From Clarkia xantiana subsp. parviflora (Eukaryota; Streptophyta; Magnoliopsida; Myrtales; Onagraceae), in assembly GCA_036873135.1 (NCBI GenBank), contig JAPTYO010000004.1:33141105-33205104 (forward strand): a DNA stretch of 64,000 nt, written 5' to 3'. Each line of letters begins with the position of its first letter. Position 1 is the stretch's first letter. Of this stretch, positions 42,320 to 53,026 are shown in pieces. The notes beneath the pieces were generated by a model. It had not been told where the DNA came from. It made no database searches and saw only the letters and a list, made by a program, of their open reading frames with translations. The position numbers were made by a program, and so were the translations under genes.

Positions 42320-43378
42320 GCTACTGATTTTCATCGTCATAGTTAATTAGTTTGCAAGGTTCGTTTTCTATCCAAACTATGTTTATCTTTCTTTTTCTCA
42401 TGTTACCACCGCCTCCAATGAAGGAATTAGATCTCCGATCGGATGCTACCAACAACGGCGAATACTGGTTCACCGTCTGGAAGCCCACGATCCTTAACCG
42501 GTGGTACTTACAATCCACGGTCCTCTACAAAATCATCTGCTGTGCTGATATCATTGTGATACTTATGTCCTTTGGTTGGAGGATCGTGATAAATTTTTTG
42601 CAGATGATTATGTCCATCGTTTCAAACTTAAGAGTTATTTTGTAACTATGATCATTTACACTTCCCTACTACACTTACCCCTTCTAGATGGGGACCAAGT
42701 TCAACGAAATCACCATTCCAATTTTCACATTTTTAACCACATGTTTTTCCATTGCCACCATTCAGATTTGGATCTGGTTTCTACCGTATCTGATCCTTGT
42801 AAGCTTCTCCTTCTGCGAGAGGAACAGAGTTTTTCCTCGGCACACCTAATGTGCGTTAGTCCTCGGATGTTCCTCGTTCAGGGATGCATCGGTAGTTTGA
42901 TCTTTGTCTCATCTACCTTGGGGGGATCTCTACCATCTTCGACTCCCTCGTGTGGTTCTCGTTTGTTAATTGGATTGTCTGTAATTTTATCGTTCCTGGT
43001 TCTTTTTTCTAGTATTGCTTGTCGCGCAGGGCTGCTGTTAGCTAGGTCTTCTTTGAGGGTACATCGGTTCCTCTACAAAGATTTGGCCGTTTTGATGTAT
43101 CAGATCGGGTCCTCCTCAACAAGCTATTATCTTTTGTTATGGGGTGTTAGCGCTCTTAAACCGATTATGTTATTTACTCCAATTCTTGACGTTTGTATGG
43201 TTGGTTCATACTGTGTTGCTTTGGTTTTTTATGTTCTGTTATCAGCTGCATTGTTTGTACGAGGATTTGGATTTGTCTAAACTACTGTTGTTGTGGCTGT
43301 TTTTTTTTCATATGCACTATAATCGCTGTGGTGTTTAATAATATCGGTCTTTAACATTAAAAAAAAAAAGGTACAAAT

Positions 43379-44139
43379 ACAATTTTGTATCATCATTTCA
43401 TGAGATTGCCTAATGTCAAAGTGTCATACTAATTACAAAAAGTTTCATTAACTCAAGAGGGAAACAACGTTTCCTGATTTGTTCAACTTACTCTATCTTG
43501 ATATTTATATGCTTTATTTGAAACAACCCTAAATAAATTTAGGGTTAAATGGCCTAGATAACAAACCTTCATTCATGAAAGGAAAAAAACACAGTGTACA
43601 TCAACCATACACAATAAGATGAAAGACATCACTGTAAACAGCATGATGCATCCATCTACCATATTCAAAAAGATCATACACTATTCAAAACTTTAAATAG
43701 TACATCAATATGTAACTAATAATAAATAGCTAGAAGAGGCAGACAACAATGATTGCAGCAAATTTTAGATAGGCATTCTCAAATTTAGTTGTCAATGTCT
43801 AAAATACAATTGTCTTTAATTAAAGACGATGAACAAATACCACCATCCAAATAGTAAAATTGGGATTGTTAAAACTTTCTGTCAATCGACTTTAAAGCAG
43901 CATATGACACTTGAAAGGAAACTTAATCAATAATTTATTAAATAATATATATTTATAAAGTAACCGACTAATATTTAATTTAATGATATAAATATACTGC
44001 CATAAATAAAATATAAGATGTAATTGACCATTAATTTGACTGTCCTTCCAAAAGTCCACATGTATGTATATTGTGTTTCATCTATTATTATTATTATTTT
44101 TTCCCAAAGTATTTAAAGCAAAGTTACAATATGTTTTTT
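43379..44139. other. No gene seen; contains dispersed repeat 43912-44070
   Basis: AT-rich spacer to the right of the retroposed sequence. 43912-44070 is the second copy of the repeat at 11207-11390. Confidence 0.5.
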
Positions 44140-44460
44140 AATCTAAATTTCTATTACTCGCTAATCATAATAAATCTACAATTCTTGTAATGTTGATGTG
44201 ACTTAATTAAAGATGTTCTCTTTTTGTGTAACGATGAAACTTTAGAAAAAATGTGCAATTAATGAGACACAATATTTTTTGGTTACTATGGAATATATGC
44301 ATAGTTAATGAGACAAAATATTATTTGGTTACTATGGAATATATGCATTAGAAACAATATTCTTTGTAGTATTCTTTTAAGTTAATGAGAAATTAGTGCA
44401 TAGACGCATAGTACTTAATGTGTGATTAGTGCATTGTATATATATATATATATATATATA
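44140..44460. repeat. Left half of a dispersed repeat, cut by the Helitron
   Basis: Matches 30780-31104 and the beginning of 31894-31975, breaking off in a TA run at 44436-44460. The missing right half (CACTAATAACTCTTGCGCAT) is at 61738, just beyond the Helitron 3' end. Confidence 0.75.
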
Positions 44461-44724
44461 CCTACCAATATAAAATTGAGAAGGTTCCTCACCTCCAATA
44501 CGCATCTTCCAAGTTCCATCCAAATGGTACTATTTTGGAACCAAACTGCCTCACAACAACAAACCGCAACCGGCCATCCCAAGCAAGCCCATCGTTGTAG
44601 AAAATATTTACGACCGATGACTAAAATACACATTTAGGTCTAACAAATGGTTCATATCTCTGATACCAGACCAGAGGTTCCAAAATGTAGATGGAAGAAG
44701 AAGTGGAATCTGTCTCCGCTGGAC

Positions 44725-45671
44725 TAGTGTTGGGCAAAAAAACCGGTTCAGTTGAACCGAACCGGAAACGGAACCGAACCGGCGTGAACCGGTTCTGGCC
44801 GAACCGGTTTGTATATGGTTTGGTTTTTAATATATATATTAGGAGCGGTTCTCAGCTGGTTCAGAACAGGTTCAGAACCGGTTGTAAAAAAAAAATTATT
44901 AACCCTATGCCGCTCCTAATTACAGCCGTTCCTCAGTCCAGTAAAAAAAAATTGCAGCGCCGCTCCTCTAGGAAGAACTGCTGCTGCCCAGTGCCACTCC
45001 CGCCGGAACTCTATCCTTTGTCCACCACATCGCCGGCGAGTTTTGCCCAGTCCAATTTGATACGGTGAGTTCCTAAATTCTAACTTCCTATAGCGTTTAT
45101 TATTGTTTCTGTAGGATTTCGTTAAATGAGTTTGAATCGATCCGTTTCTTTCACTTGATACAATTTAATAATGCCTTCCTCGTTTCTTTCACCAACAACG
45201 ATTTTTTGATGAATTTTTTATTTTGGGTTCGTCGACGGCTCAGTTCAGTTCGAGAACTGAACTGAACTGGGTTTAGTTCTGTTGAACACTTAACTACGCA
45301 TGTCGCCTCTCGAGAACTGGTGGAAGTCTCAAGATTTATGCTTTAAATATTTCAACTTATATTATCAGATTGTTTGGAATTTAGATTTCGATACTATATA
45401 TGTTGAAGTGATTGGTTATCTTTATATTTTGAAAGTTTATAAATTGTTTGTCTATTATCGAATTTGGTGCGTAATTAGAACTTTAAATAAAAAAAGTTTT
45501 GAAGCAAAAAAAAAAAAAAAAAGGTTCAGAACCGGTTCTGCCATGGTTTGGTTCTGGAGCCGTGAATCCGGTTCGGTTCATGCCAAGTATAGAAAACCGG
45601 CTGAACCTTAAATCTGGTTCTGGTTCGGTTCTGAACCGGTTCGGCCCAGAACCGAACCATGCCCAGCCCTA
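44725..45671. mobile_element. Non-autonomous hAT element
   Basis: 947 bp with ends TAGTGTTGGGCA and TGCCCAGCCCTA (inverted, two mismatches), and an 8-bp duplication CGCTGGAC (44717-44724) / CGCTGGAA (45672-45679), one mismatch. The interior is full of AACCGGTTC/GAACCGAACC repeats around an AT-rich core. No transposase. Confidence 0.8.
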
Positions 45672-45679
45672 CGCTGGAA

Positions 45680-46113
45680 TAATGATTGCTAATACGTTCT
45701 CCTTGTCGATCCGCTTCCGCCGCTTGCCCTGCCTCTGTACATCGCTCGATAGTCGCTGGAATTCACTGATAAGTTTTTTTTTTTAATTTGCACCATGATG
45801 CGATACTTTCTAATTTGCATGTCCGATTTTCGATTCACGGTTTTTCTGTCCCCGCATTAATTCTAGGGTTATATATATATATATATTAGGAATTCAGATT
45901 TAATATTAGGATTAAGATTTTATTATTGATTCGTTTGTCCTAGCTTCATCGCACAGTTCATCATACTCGAACTCTTGACTCTTTTTTATAAAACAAACAC
46001 ACTCCTGGGCTGTATACGTAATGAAGAAGTCAGAAAAATACTAAATCCAGGTATATTAAATTATCTACATCACTGATTCATTAATGATTAAAGTTGAGTA
46101 GTTCAGAGTCATC
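45680..46113. other. Helitron interior, no gene recognised
   Basis: Contains a short TA run at 45870 and no coding motif. Possibly captured leader or intron DNA. Confidence 0.35.
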
Positions 46114-46445
46114 AAAGACCATTTGGGGATTTACGTTATAATTGTCGCTCTCCTAGGGCTAATTCTCAACGCCGTTTGTGAGAGCTTTTCACCGATTCCG
46201 TCGGAATTCTTCTTTCTAGGAATTTTTTCCTGGTTTACTTTCAGTCGCGTCAGAATTTGTCCTTCTTATGTCGGCTTTCATGATTCCAATGATGAGTTTT
46301 TGAGATCCGAGAGCGATTCCAAAGCATAACCCTAATCTGATATACCAAACCCTAATTCTCTTTTCTTTTCCTTGGTGTGTAGGTTTGGTGCGACTGCTGT
46401 GAAGGCGTTTGTGCTTGCCTTTAATGGATAATCCACCCAATACCA

Positions 46446-47885
46446 ATGGTCAGATTCGTCCTGGTCCTCCCCGTCTCACATTGGCACAAGAAGTTACGAA
46501 CAAAAACGTGGAGAGGGATCAAGATGAATGATATTAACGAACAGTTGATGCTGTTTGAGTTCAGCAATTTCAAGACTAAAGATTCTGTCCTTGACCAGGG
46601 TCCTTGGGCAATCCAAGGGCACGTTTTGAGCCTTCAGCGATGGGATGACAAGACAAAGTTAACTGATTTGGATTTTAACAGGATCCAATTCTGGGTCCAG
46701 GTACATGGTTTGGAGCCTAGACAGGTGAACGAAGTGAATGCTCGGTTAATTGCTAGCCACATTGGTGTTTTTGTTGAAGTTGAGCCGACTGATGGAGACA
46801 ATGGTGTTATGAGAGGTTTTATCAGAATGAAGATTGTAATTAATGCGAATGATCCTCTCTTGGCTGGTTTTTGGTGGACAGACGAACAAGGTAATGACAT
46901 CTGGGCAGATATCCAATATGAACGTCTCCCCGGATTTTGTTACGGTTGCGGTCGGCTAGGGCACTCGGTATCAAGTTGTAAAGATGAAGTGGTTCCTTCA
47001 GCCATTAGGCCTGGAAAGCCAATGTATGGATCTTGGGTGATCGGAGTTAGACCAAAGTTCGCAAATAGGAGGGCAACTTTCTTTGGGAAATCATCAACTG
47101 AAGTGAATGAGGGGGATAACCTTAGGAAGTGGAAGGAGATGATGGAAAATAGTACTGACACCACTTTGAAGAGTCCTGAGCATAACGCGCCAAATAAGGA
47201 GGTGGTGACCATGCAAGAAGTACCTAAGGAGCAACAGCCGAATCTCGACGAACCCTCCCACCCCGAGCCTATAATTTGCCCTGTCTCAAGTTCTAATCCT
47301 TCGGGTCATGTGCCAGAGCTACCTACCCAGTCTCTCCCGCCAAACCACCATCTTGCCATTCACCAAAAAGAACCACTCCCTGATAATGTCATCCCTATTG
47401 ATATCAGAACCTTCACTCACCAACAATCCCCCCAGACCATAACTCCATTCCCACCTTTCCCTATCCAACCACATCAAATAATCATCCATACTACCCACAC
47501 CCTCCCGCCTTTATCCCCGATCATTGAACTGCCACCTGAGCCTAGTTCCCCCACCCGAGATCAAATCATTCCATTACCTACGACTGGTTTGAGCCCCATC
47601 ATAAACAAGCTGTCTATAAAGAAGAGAAAAGGAATGGAGGACGATGATACCAGAGTTATCTCAAAGAGGGTTAAAACTACTATTTCTGGACCAGAAGCGA
47701 GGACCACTTCGCCTCCTGGGATCAAGAATAAGGGCAGAGTAAAATTGTTTACTGGTTCTGGCAGGGGTCGTGGTAGAAAAACGAGAGGGATTCATATCGG
47801 CTCCTCCACAAAGGTCGCTATCTCTGATTTGAATGCGTCAACGGGTTCTGGTGGTTGTCCCGAAACAGCCACACGGTCTCCATGA
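46446..47885 (+). CDS. LINE ORF1: DUF4283-like, CCHC RNA-binding protein
   Basis: Binds element RNA in the ribonucleoprotein particle. Early residues LMLFEFSNFKTKDSVLDQGP, WAIQGHVLSLQRWD and FWVQVHGL follow the pattern of the DUF4283 domain of plant LINE ORF1 proteins. A CCHC knuckle CYGCGRLGHSVSSC follows, then a long Pro/Ser-rich tail ending with a basic GRGRGRKTRG segment. The start is uncertain. The first ATG of the transcript, 46424 (MDNPPNTNGQIRPGPPRLT), is in another frame and stops near 46528, so a small indel may have shifted the N-terminus; 46446 is the first ATG in the main frame. ORF1 ends TGA at 47885, overlapping the ORF2 ATG. Confidence 0.85.
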   Translation: MVRFVLVLPVSHWHKKLRTKTWRGIKMNDINEQLMLFEFSNFKTKDSVLDQGPWAIQGHVLSLQRWDDKTKLTDLDFNRIQFWVQVHGLEPRQVNEVNARLIASHIGVFVEVEPTDGDNGVMRGFIRMKIVINANDPLLAGFWWTDEQGNDIWADIQYERLPGFCYGCGRLGHSVSSCKDEVVPSAIRPGKPMYGSWVIGVRPKFANRRATFFGKSSTEVNEGDNLRKWKEMMENSTDTTLKSPEHNAPNKEVVTMQEVPKEQQPNLDEPSHPEPIICPVSSSNPSGHVPELPTQSLPPNHHLAIHQKEPLPDNVIPIDIRTFTHQQSPQTITPFPPFPIQPHQIIIHTTHTLPPLSPIIELPPEPSSPTRDQIIPLPTTGLSPIINKLSIKKRKGMEDDDTRVISKRVKTTISGPEARTTSPPGIKNKGRVKLFTGSGRGRGRKTRGIHIGSSTKVAISDLNASTGSGGCPETATRSP

Positions 47886-50800
47886 GTATAATCTCATGGA
47901 ATTGTCAGGGGCTTAGATCCGACTTGACAATTCCACATCTCCAGGATCTCATTAGGAGGTATAAGCCGGCAATTATCTTTCTAATGGAAACAAAAAATAT
48001 GTCGGAGTTTTGTGATTCGGTCCGTAGAAGATGTCATTTTGCTTGCGCTGAATATGTTGAACCAGTGGGACGGTCGGGTGGCTTAGCTTTGTGGTGGGAC
48101 GTGAACTATGATGTTGTAGTATTGTATCGGTCAAAGAATATCATTGATTGTACGGTACAACATATCGCGACCGGAGAAATCTTTTTTCTTACATGTGTTT
48201 ATGGTCACCCGAAACCAGCGGAGCGTCAAAATAATTGGGATACTATGCGGCGTATAGCTCGGAGAAGGGTGGGATCATGGATTTGCATAGGCGACTTTAA
48301 TGATATCCGTTTTCAGCACGAGAAATTCGGAAGGAAGTTGAAAGAGCAATCAAGCATGGATCGCTTTAACAATATGATCGATGACGTAGGGTTTATTGAC
48401 CTTCAGTTCCACGGATATCCTTTTACTTGGTCTAATAATCAAGCTGGGGATGACTACATTTGCGAGCGTCTTGACCGGGGTTTAGCGAATGCTGCATGGC
48501 TCCATAATCATCCCCAAACCCAGATTTTCCATGAACCATTTTTGGGATCAGACCATCGCCCGATTGTTCTAGTGCCTCGTCACCAAGACTCTAGAGGCCC
48601 TAGACTTTTCAGATTTGAAGAAGCATGGACCGAACACGAGGAATGTGACAAACTTATCAAAGATACGTGGCCAATTCGTGAAGGGGGTCAGCAAGACCAA
48701 GCCATCGATGACGGGGTCTGCACTGTGACGAAAAATCTCTCCCGATGTAGAGGAAAATTGATTCGATGGAGTCGGGAAAAGTTTGGTAATGCAAAGAGGG
48801 AGATTGTGGGGGTGTATGAACGCCTCAAACAAATCCAAAGGCCCCCATACCTTGACAATCACCGAGCTGAAGAGGTTGAGCTAAAGAAAAAACTTGAAAG
48901 TTTATGGAAGCGGGAAGAGATGTACTGGCGTCAAAGATCAAGGGTGAAATGGTTGAATCACGGGGATAGGAACACTAAGTTTTTTCACATGACAACCGTG
49001 GTGAGAAGAAGGCGCAACAAAATTTTGAAACTAGTCACAGATGATGGGAGATCGGTTTTTGATGAGTTGACGATTGCTAATGAGTTTACTAACTTCTTTG
49101 GTAAACTCTTTAGTTCTGATGAGTCAAGGGAATGGAATGATGTCTTAGAAGTGGTTCCAAATTTGGTTTCTACTGAAGTAAATTCAAAACTGATATGCCC
49201 AGTCACTTTTGAGGAGGTCAGAGTTGCTGTTTTCCAACTTGGCGGATCTAAGGCACCGGGGCCAGACGGTTATCCGGGACTTTTCTTCCAAAGGTATTGG
49301 GATGTGGTGGGCAAAGACGTCTTCACAATGGTCAAATCATTCCTCGCTTCAGGTATCCTCCCTTCACCCTTAGGCCACACTGATATTGCTCTTATTCCTA
49401 AGTTGCCTAATCCCATTACGCCTAGCCACTTTAGGCCTATTAGTCTATGCAACTTTGGATATAAAGTTATTTCGAAGGTGTTAACAAATAGGTTAAAACC
49501 TTATCTTTCAGATATAATTTCTCCGTTCCAAAGTGCTTTCGTTGCAGGCCGACTCATCCAGGATAATATTGTGGTGGCGCATGAAATGTTCCATTATTTG
49601 CGAAATCGATCGAACGTCCAATTAGAAGAATGTGCTTTGAAGTTGGATATGCAAAAGGCGTACGATCGAGTTGAATGGGACTTCTTAAAGGCGGTGTTAT
49701 TCAAGATGGGCTTTCATTCTGTGTGGGTACAATGGATATATTCGTGTGTATCAACGGTCTCTTACCAAATTCTAATTAATGGTAAAAGATCAACAACGAT
49801 CATTCCGACGAGAGGTATTCGACAAGGCGACCCATTATCGCCTTACCTTTTCATCCTAGTGGCGGATGTCTTGTCACGAAATATCACACGGGCAGTCGAA
49901 GAAGGAAGCCTTCAAGGAGTTCAAGTTAAACGCCATTGCCCGATCACGCACCACTTATTCTTCGCAGATGACGCACTTTTCTTCATGAGGGCTACGGTGA
50001 ATAATATTAATCGGCTAAATCAGATTCTTGAATGGTATTGTAGTGCATCTGGTCAACGCGTTAACTACGAGAAGTCCAGTCTATATTTTGGGAAGAATGT
50101 GAGGTCCCACACAAAGCGAGCAATCGAGCTAGCGGTCGGAATTAGAGAAGTTCAAAATCCAGGGAAATACCTTGGCCTACCAACAATTTGGGGTCGATCA
50201 AAGAAGGAAGCACTCGCGTTTCTTAAGGAGCGTATTCGAAGTAAGATAAATGGTTGGAGAGCTTTACTTTTGAACAATGCGGGAAGGGAGGTTCTTATCA
50301 AATCGGTGATTACCGCCATCCCGACATATACAATGAGTTTGTTTCTTCTTCCAAAGACGTGGTGTGCGGAAATTAACGCTATGATCGCGAGATTTTGGTG
50401 GGGCCAAAAGGAAGGGGAGAGGAAGGTTCATTGGCGTAGTTGGGAACATCTAACTAAGCCTAAAGTGATTGGTGGTCTCGGCTTCAAAGAGCTTCAAATC
50501 TTTAATATAGCTCTCCTTACGAAGATGGCTTGGCGTTTTGAACATAATCCAAATGCTCATTGGGTGCGCACTATAAAAGGGATTTATTTTCCTCATCGTG
50601 ATTTCCGTCATGCTACTAAAGGTGGACGTGCTTCTTGGGCATGGACAAGCTTACTCGCGGGACGTGATGTACTTATGGATAATGGTTTGTGGACTATTGG
50701 GAATGGCTTGCGAGTTAACATTTATACTGATGCGTGGATCCCCGAACTACCTAATTACAGGCTTAACGACCAAGCCCGTCTCTTCCTTCATGATGGACAA

Positions 50801-52024
50801 AAGGTGGCTGACCTCATAACTCCAAATCAGCCAAGGTGGGACCAGTCAGCTCTTCAACTTCGTTTTACACCTGAGGAGGTGAGAGCAATCCAACATGTTC
50901 ACATTAGTGCAGAGGAAGGGACCGATAGAATTATATGGCCGTTCAGCAAAACCGGGGATGCTACGGTCAAATCGGTCTATCGTCGCGTTGTTGAAAATCG
51001 TTTATCTGATGCTCAAACCGATGCTCCTCTTAATCCTCGGTGGAAGGAGATGTGGGCGATGCAAACCATACCTAAGGTACGATCTTTTCTATGGCGTCTT
51101 AATTCGGGTGCTATAGCGGTTAGACATGAGTTATCTCGCCGGGGTATGAATGTTGATTCACGTTGTCCTTTTTGTGATAATAATGAAACTTCGGAGCATA
51201 TGATATTTGGTTGTAGTTGGACTATCCCGGTGTGGTTTGCCACACTTAACCTTCGACATAATGAATCCCATGCATTGTCTATGAGAGATTGGTTTGAACA
51301 ATTTAGAGCAGCCAATGGTCTATCGAAGAAAGAAAAGGAGGTGAGATGGTCGCTTGTAGGTGTGGTCTCGTGGTCAATTTGGAAAGAGCGATGTCGAGCT
51401 ATGTATGCGTTTGAGACGCCTAACCCTACTACTACGGTGGCCCAAGCTTTGAAATTTCACAACGAGTACTGGGAGAATCGACGACCACTATCCATGGGCG
51501 AGCCAAGTATCTTGGCTGAAAGGAAAATCTGGAATGCACCCGAACAAGGTGTAATCAAACTCAACTGTGATGCTTCATGGGATGAGCGCTCAAAAACCGG
51601 AGGAATTGGGGTCATCGCTCGTGATGGTTGTGGTCTTGTAAAGGGGGGTCTAAACCGCTTCACGTACCGCCACGGAGCTCTTATGTTGGAAACATTTGCG
51701 ATTCATGAAGCACTAAGACTAGCTTTGCAGGAAGGATGGCACCATATTATAGTCGAATCAGATTCGGAAGAAGCTATTAAGTCTGCATCATTATCGAATC
51801 ATTTGTGTGATTGGCGGATAAAACATATCGTGGCTAGTATTCATAAAATGGTGACTGAATTTTCAAGCGTGCGATGGAGTTCGGTATCGCGGAAAGCAAA
51901 TGAAGCTGCTAATTGGATTGCTATCCAATCTAGAAAGAGGTCGTGTCTTGACAATTGGGTGCTTGTACCCCCGCCCTCTCTTTTATTGTTGATTAATAAG
52001 GATCGATGTTGTGATCCGCCTTGA
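47882..52024 (+). CDS. LINE ORF2: endonuclease, reverse transcriptase, zf-RVT, RNase H
   Basis: 1380-codon enzyme for target-primed reverse transcription. An APE-type endonuclease opens with IISWNCQGLRSD and has FLMETKN, CIGDFNDIRF and FLGSDHRPIV. RT follows: SKAPGPDGYPGLFFQ, ALIPKLPNP, FRPISLCNFGYK, SAFVAGRLIQDN, IRQGDPLSPYLF and the catalytic FADDALFF. Then come a zf-RVT segment (SRCPFCDNNETSEHMIFGC) and a C-terminal plant-type RNase H (LNCDASWDERSKTGGIG, LETFAIHEALRLAL, VESDSEEAI). No stop or frameshift is seen. I chose 47882 because its ATG overlaps the ORF1 TGA as ATGA and gives the canonical endonuclease start; an upstream in-frame ATG at 47855 exists. Confidence 0.93.
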   Translation: MSIISWNCQGLRSDLTIPHLQDLIRRYKPAIIFLMETKNMSEFCDSVRRRCHFACAEYVEPVGRSGGLALWWDVNYDVVVLYRSKNIIDCTVQHIATGEIFFLTCVYGHPKPAERQNNWDTMRRIARRRVGSWICIGDFNDIRFQHEKFGRKLKEQSSMDRFNNMIDDVGFIDLQFHGYPFTWSNNQAGDDYICERLDRGLANAAWLHNHPQTQIFHEPFLGSDHRPIVLVPRHQDSRGPRLFRFEEAWTEHEECDKLIKDTWPIREGGQQDQAIDDGVCTVTKNLSRCRGKLIRWSREKFGNAKREIVGVYERLKQIQRPPYLDNHRAEEVELKKKLESLWKREEMYWRQRSRVKWLNHGDRNTKFFHMTTVVRRRRNKILKLVTDDGRSVFDELTIANEFTNFFGKLFSSDESREWNDVLEVVPNLVSTEVNSKLICPVTFEEVRVAVFQLGGSKAPGPDGYPGLFFQRYWDVVGKDVFTMVKSFLASGILPSPLGHTDIALIPKLPNPITPSHFRPISLCNFGYKVISKVLTNRLKPYLSDIISPFQSAFVAGRLIQDNIVVAHEMFHYLRNRSNVQLEECALKLDMQKAYDRVEWDFLKAVLFKMGFHSVWVQWIYSCVSTVSYQILINGKRSTTIIPTRGIRQGDPLSPYLFILVADVLSRNITRAVEEGSLQGVQVKRHCPITHHLFFADDALFFMRATVNNINRLNQILEWYCSASGQRVNYEKSSLYFGKNVRSHTKRAIELAVGIREVQNPGKYLGLPTIWGRSKKEALAFLKERIRSKINGWRALLLNNAGREVLIKSVITAIPTYTMSLFLLPKTWCAEINAMIARFWWGQKEGERKVHWRSWEHLTKPKVIGGLGFKELQIFNIALLTKMAWRFEHNPNAHWVRTIKGIYFPHRDFRHATKGGRASWAWTSLLAGRDVLMDNGLWTIGNGLRVNIYTDAWIPELPNYRLNDQARLFLHDGQKVADLITPNQPRWDQSALQLRFTPEEVRAIQHVHISAEEGTDRIIWPFSKTGDATVKSVYRRVVENRLSDAQTDAPLNPRWKEMWAMQTIPKVRSFLWRLNSGAIAVRHELSRRGMNVDSRCPFCDNNETSEHMIFGCSWTIPVWFATLNLRHNESHALSMRDWFEQFRAANGLSKKEKEVRWSLVGVVSWSIWKERCRAMYAFETPNPTTTVAQALKFHNEYWENRRPLSMGEPSILAERKIWNAPEQGVIKLNCDASWDERSKTGGIGVIARDGCGLVKGGLNRFTYRHGALMLETFAIHEALRLALQEGWHHIIVESDSEEAIKSASLSNHLCDWRIKHIVASIHKMVTEFSSVRWSSVSRKANEAANWIAIQSRKRSCLDNWVLVPPPSLLLLINKDRCCDPP

Positions 52025-52108
52025 ATTACTTTAATGTTTGACATTATAAGTTTATTTATGAATTTATACTTTTGGCCAAAAAAAAAAAAAAAAAAGACCA
52101 TTTGGGGA

Positions 52109-52420
52109 ATTTAAAGGTCTATATCAAGATGGATGAAGCTTAAACAATTAGTACAATGTGGCGGAGAAAGAATTTGTATGAGCACCAAAGATGGAAGTTG
52201 CACTTCTTCTATTTTTAATGGTAATAAAATTTGACCAAACATTGAAAAAGAACAATAAATATGTACGAACGAAAAATCAAGAAAGAAGTCGTTAGTTGCA
52301 TAAAAATAGCACCAATTCTCCTCAACCAGATAAAAATGTGAGTTTTTTGCAGAAAAAAATAACTTTTTTTCTTATTTAAATTCAAGCAGCAGCTGAATGC
52401 ACTGATATCTAATTATATTA
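52109..52420. other. Helitron interior between LINE and Co-2, no gene seen
   Basis: About 310 bases, AT-rich, no motif. Confidence 0.4.
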
Positions 52421-52425
52421 TACCA

Positions 52426-52797
52426 TGTTAAATAATGTGGCCCGTTGGATTCAATCTTCTGCAATCTTGGTCTTGTGTATTGGGCTGATGTTTTAATGGC
52501 TTGGTCTGTGTCATCTCAGATGGTTTTGTTGTTGGGTCTGGGCTAGGCCCATCTGTTGGGTGTGTGTTGGTTGGTTGAGATATTATTAAGCCAACTTCTG
52601 GTGGGTCTAATTGTGTGGAGGTTATGAACTTAAGTGGTCCGTGTGTAATTATTGGGAACGTGACCCTATATATATTTGGTGATAGTGTTAGGGTTCCCCT
52701 AGTGCTCGGTGAGCCGCAAAAATATATCCACTCATTTTCTTCTCTGTTACTTCTTCTCTGTTAGGGTTTCATGCGATCTAGGGTTTGGCATTTCACA
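52426..52797 (+). repeat. Co-2 5' LTR
   Basis: 372 bp, TGTTAAATAATGTGG to GGCATTTCACA, with TATATATATTTGG near 52668 as TATA region. Confidence 0.93.
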
Positions 52798-53026
52798 TGG
52801 TATCAGACCGGCAAATCGTCTTTGCCGTTCGATCTTAGGCGTAGCTCTCTTCCTACCACCGCTGCTGTTGTTTGTTTCAAGATTTCGGTGACGATTCATC
52901 TTCTCCCTTGACGAATCGTTGTCGTCTTTTGGTTTCACGACTGCTGTTCTTCGGAGTTTTCTGTTCTTCCTACACCTTTCTTCTCGAGTGAAGGCGTGGT
53001 TCATCTTTTTCAGTCTTCTCTTCACT

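Larger units (their letters stand above)
32285..43367 (+). mobile_element. Retroposed sequence split by Gy-B
   Basis: The outer flanks AAGGTACAAAT at 32274-32284 and 43368-43378 form an 11-bp target duplication, the right one directly after an A tract (43358-43369). Removing Gy-B leaves about 1.2 kb (32285-32468 plus 42325-43367). Poly-A plus a duplication means insertion by LINE-type machinery. The cargo has open frames (42576-43280 among others) with hydrophobic translations and no motif I recognise, so it is a 5'-truncated LINE or a retroposed transcript. Confidence 0.65.
46130..52092 (+). mobile_element. Full-length L1-type LINE with 16-bp target duplication
   Basis: Flanked by AAAGACCATTTGGGGA at 46114-46129 and 52093-52108, identical. 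Contains a 5' leader of about 300 bases, ORF1, ORF2 and a short 3' UTR with a poly-A tail (52079-52095). Both frames are long and uninterrupted, and the duplication is perfect, so the insertion looks young. It sits inside the Helitron. Confidence 0.93.

Noticed and set aside
43144..43338. Possible membrane protein gene
   Set aside because: Hydrophobic translation of T-rich retroposed DNA without a recognised family.
44640..44670. Primer-site-like CTCTGATACCAGA as a Copia remnant
   Set aside because: No LTR or coding domain beside it; a short chance match is likely.
52747..53025. Minus-strand basic frame
   Set aside because: Opposite the Co-2 leader and gag start; no supporting motif.
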